A stretch of 64,000 nucleotides of DNA from Typha latifolia (taxonomy: Eukaryota > Streptophyta > Magnoliopsida > Poales > Typhaceae), in the NCBI GenBank assembly GCA_019914945.1, contig CM034100.1, positions 18,301,096 to 18,365,095 of the forward strand, in the 5' to 3' direction. Shown here one piece after another: positions 63,215 through 64,000 of this stretch. Position 1 is the first letter of the stretch. Every line of letters begins with the position of its first letter. The position numbers were made by a program, and so were the translations under genes. Under the pieces are notes generated by a model. It was not told the origin of the DNA. It ran no database searches and saw only the letters and a list, made by a program, of their open reading frames with translations.

Positions 63215-64000
63215 TAATACATCACCATGTTATGTAATTCACCTGGCAGTTACAGTCAATTTTATAGATAAAATAGTATCGTGTATCCATGTTGTTAGTG
63301 CACATCCACTGTTCCCAACTCTCACCTCATGCTTTACGTGGTTTCCCAACCATGCGGGACCCACAGCTGAGTCGAGAGGTCAACGGCGCCGCTGTTGCCA
63401 CGTAGGCGGTCACTGCGGGGTCATAGTGAAGGAGGTGGGGAGATGGGCCTATATCTTTGACCGGTCAAATCTAGAAGACCGCGTTCTTCTCTCCTCTCCA
63501 TGCTTCCATTCCCCATATACGAGTATAAGCTAGCGCTTCAATTTTGTGCTTAACCACGTGTTCAAACCTCAAAGTGTGGGAACGATGTGCGTTTTTTATG
63601 ATCATGCACGGCTACCACTAATCCTAGTGCTTATAACCTTAGCTAATTAAACGTCAAAGAAGAAGAAGAAGAAGAAGAAGAAAGAAGAAAACTAAAAATC
63701 TTTTTCTATAAAAGAAAAATGAAACCTTAGACACATTCCAAGGTGCACATTACATTAATATTGGTTAGGCTTGATCATTACACTAAACACTAAACCTACC
63801 ACCCCCCCCACCAACTAACTAGGCCTTGCCAATTAACTGGTTAATGCTTCAACGACACGAAACTAGTTGATGCCATTTTCTTCGTGCTGGATGGATGGAT
63901 CCGACATATAATTCGACATTTCCAAAGGAATATGATGTCCATAGCGAATCCTGCCACGTGTACAGAAGCACGTCCCTATGAGCAGTCACGCATATTCCTA

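Larger units (their letters stand above)
62194..64000. other. intergenic, microsatellite-rich
   Basis: No gene recognised in the last 1.8 kb. It holds long simple repeats: (AT)n at 62742-62770 running into (AG)n at 62771-62800, (AT)n at 63072-63105, (AAT)n at about 63177-63212, and (AGA)n at about 63657-63682. The stretch 63340-63500 is more GC-rich and may be the promoter of a gene beyond the window. Confidence 0.55.

Overview
This is a window of a flowering-plant nuclear genome. The genes have many introns with GT/AG borders, the intergenic DNA is AT-rich with many microsatellites, and the gene families are plant-specific (AP2 factor of the AINTEGUMENTA group, P-class PPR, UGT91 glycosyltransferases, plant GPAT, LACS1-type synthetase, plastid NFU). 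Several genes have GC-rich first exons followed by AT-rich later ones (AIL, Agenet, NFU, UGTs), which is common in monocots. A monocot source is therefore likely, but this is inference and I cannot name a species.

Layout, left to right. 1.46-2.09 kb: intronless WRN-type 3'-5' exonuclease (-). 4.26-7.80 kb: CCHC zinc-knuckle RNA-binding protein in four coding exons (+). 9.38-11.32 kb: GPN-loop GTPase GPN1 in six exons (+), with a telobox and short uORF in its leader. 13.2-15.2 kb: small mitochondrial IGR-motif (mS41-like) protein (-), whose last exon lies in a 70-bp tandem triplication. 15.6-19.3 kb: AINTEGUMENTA-like AP2 factor in eight exons including a 9-nt microexon (-). 22.9-25.4 kb: membrane-bound glycerol-3-phosphate acyltransferase (+). 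26.2-32.4 kb: ten-exon poly(A) polymerase (-) with an old LINE fragment in its last intron. 33.5-33.8 kb: small membrane protein (-). 34.5-35.1 kb: probable MITE. 35.5-39.3 kb: PRP43-type DEAH-box helicase in seven exons (+). 40.7-42.7 kb: intronless PPR protein (+). 44.6-48.9 kb: long-chain acyl-CoA synthetase of the LACS1 type in 19 coding exons (-). 52.0-55.0 kb: protein with three tandem Agenet units (-). 55.4-57.6 kb: plastid NFU Fe-S scaffold (+), divergent from the Agenet gene. 58.9-62.2 kb: two intact tandem UGT91 genes with the relic of a third copy between them (+).

Most genes are unrelated housekeeping or developmental loci. Loose themes are RNA processing (zinc knuckle, poly(A) polymerase, PRP43, PPR), organelle maintenance (mS41-like, NFU, probably PPR) and surface-lipid synthesis (GPAT and LACS1 about 20 kb apart). 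No operon-like or defence-system arrangement was found. The most unusual structures are the triplicated terminal exon of the IGR gene, the deleted UGT copy that leaves only a promoter-like block and tail, the threefold Agenet exon, and the TIR element upstream of the helicase. Exon borders were read by eye from splice consensus, phase and protein continuity, without transcript data.
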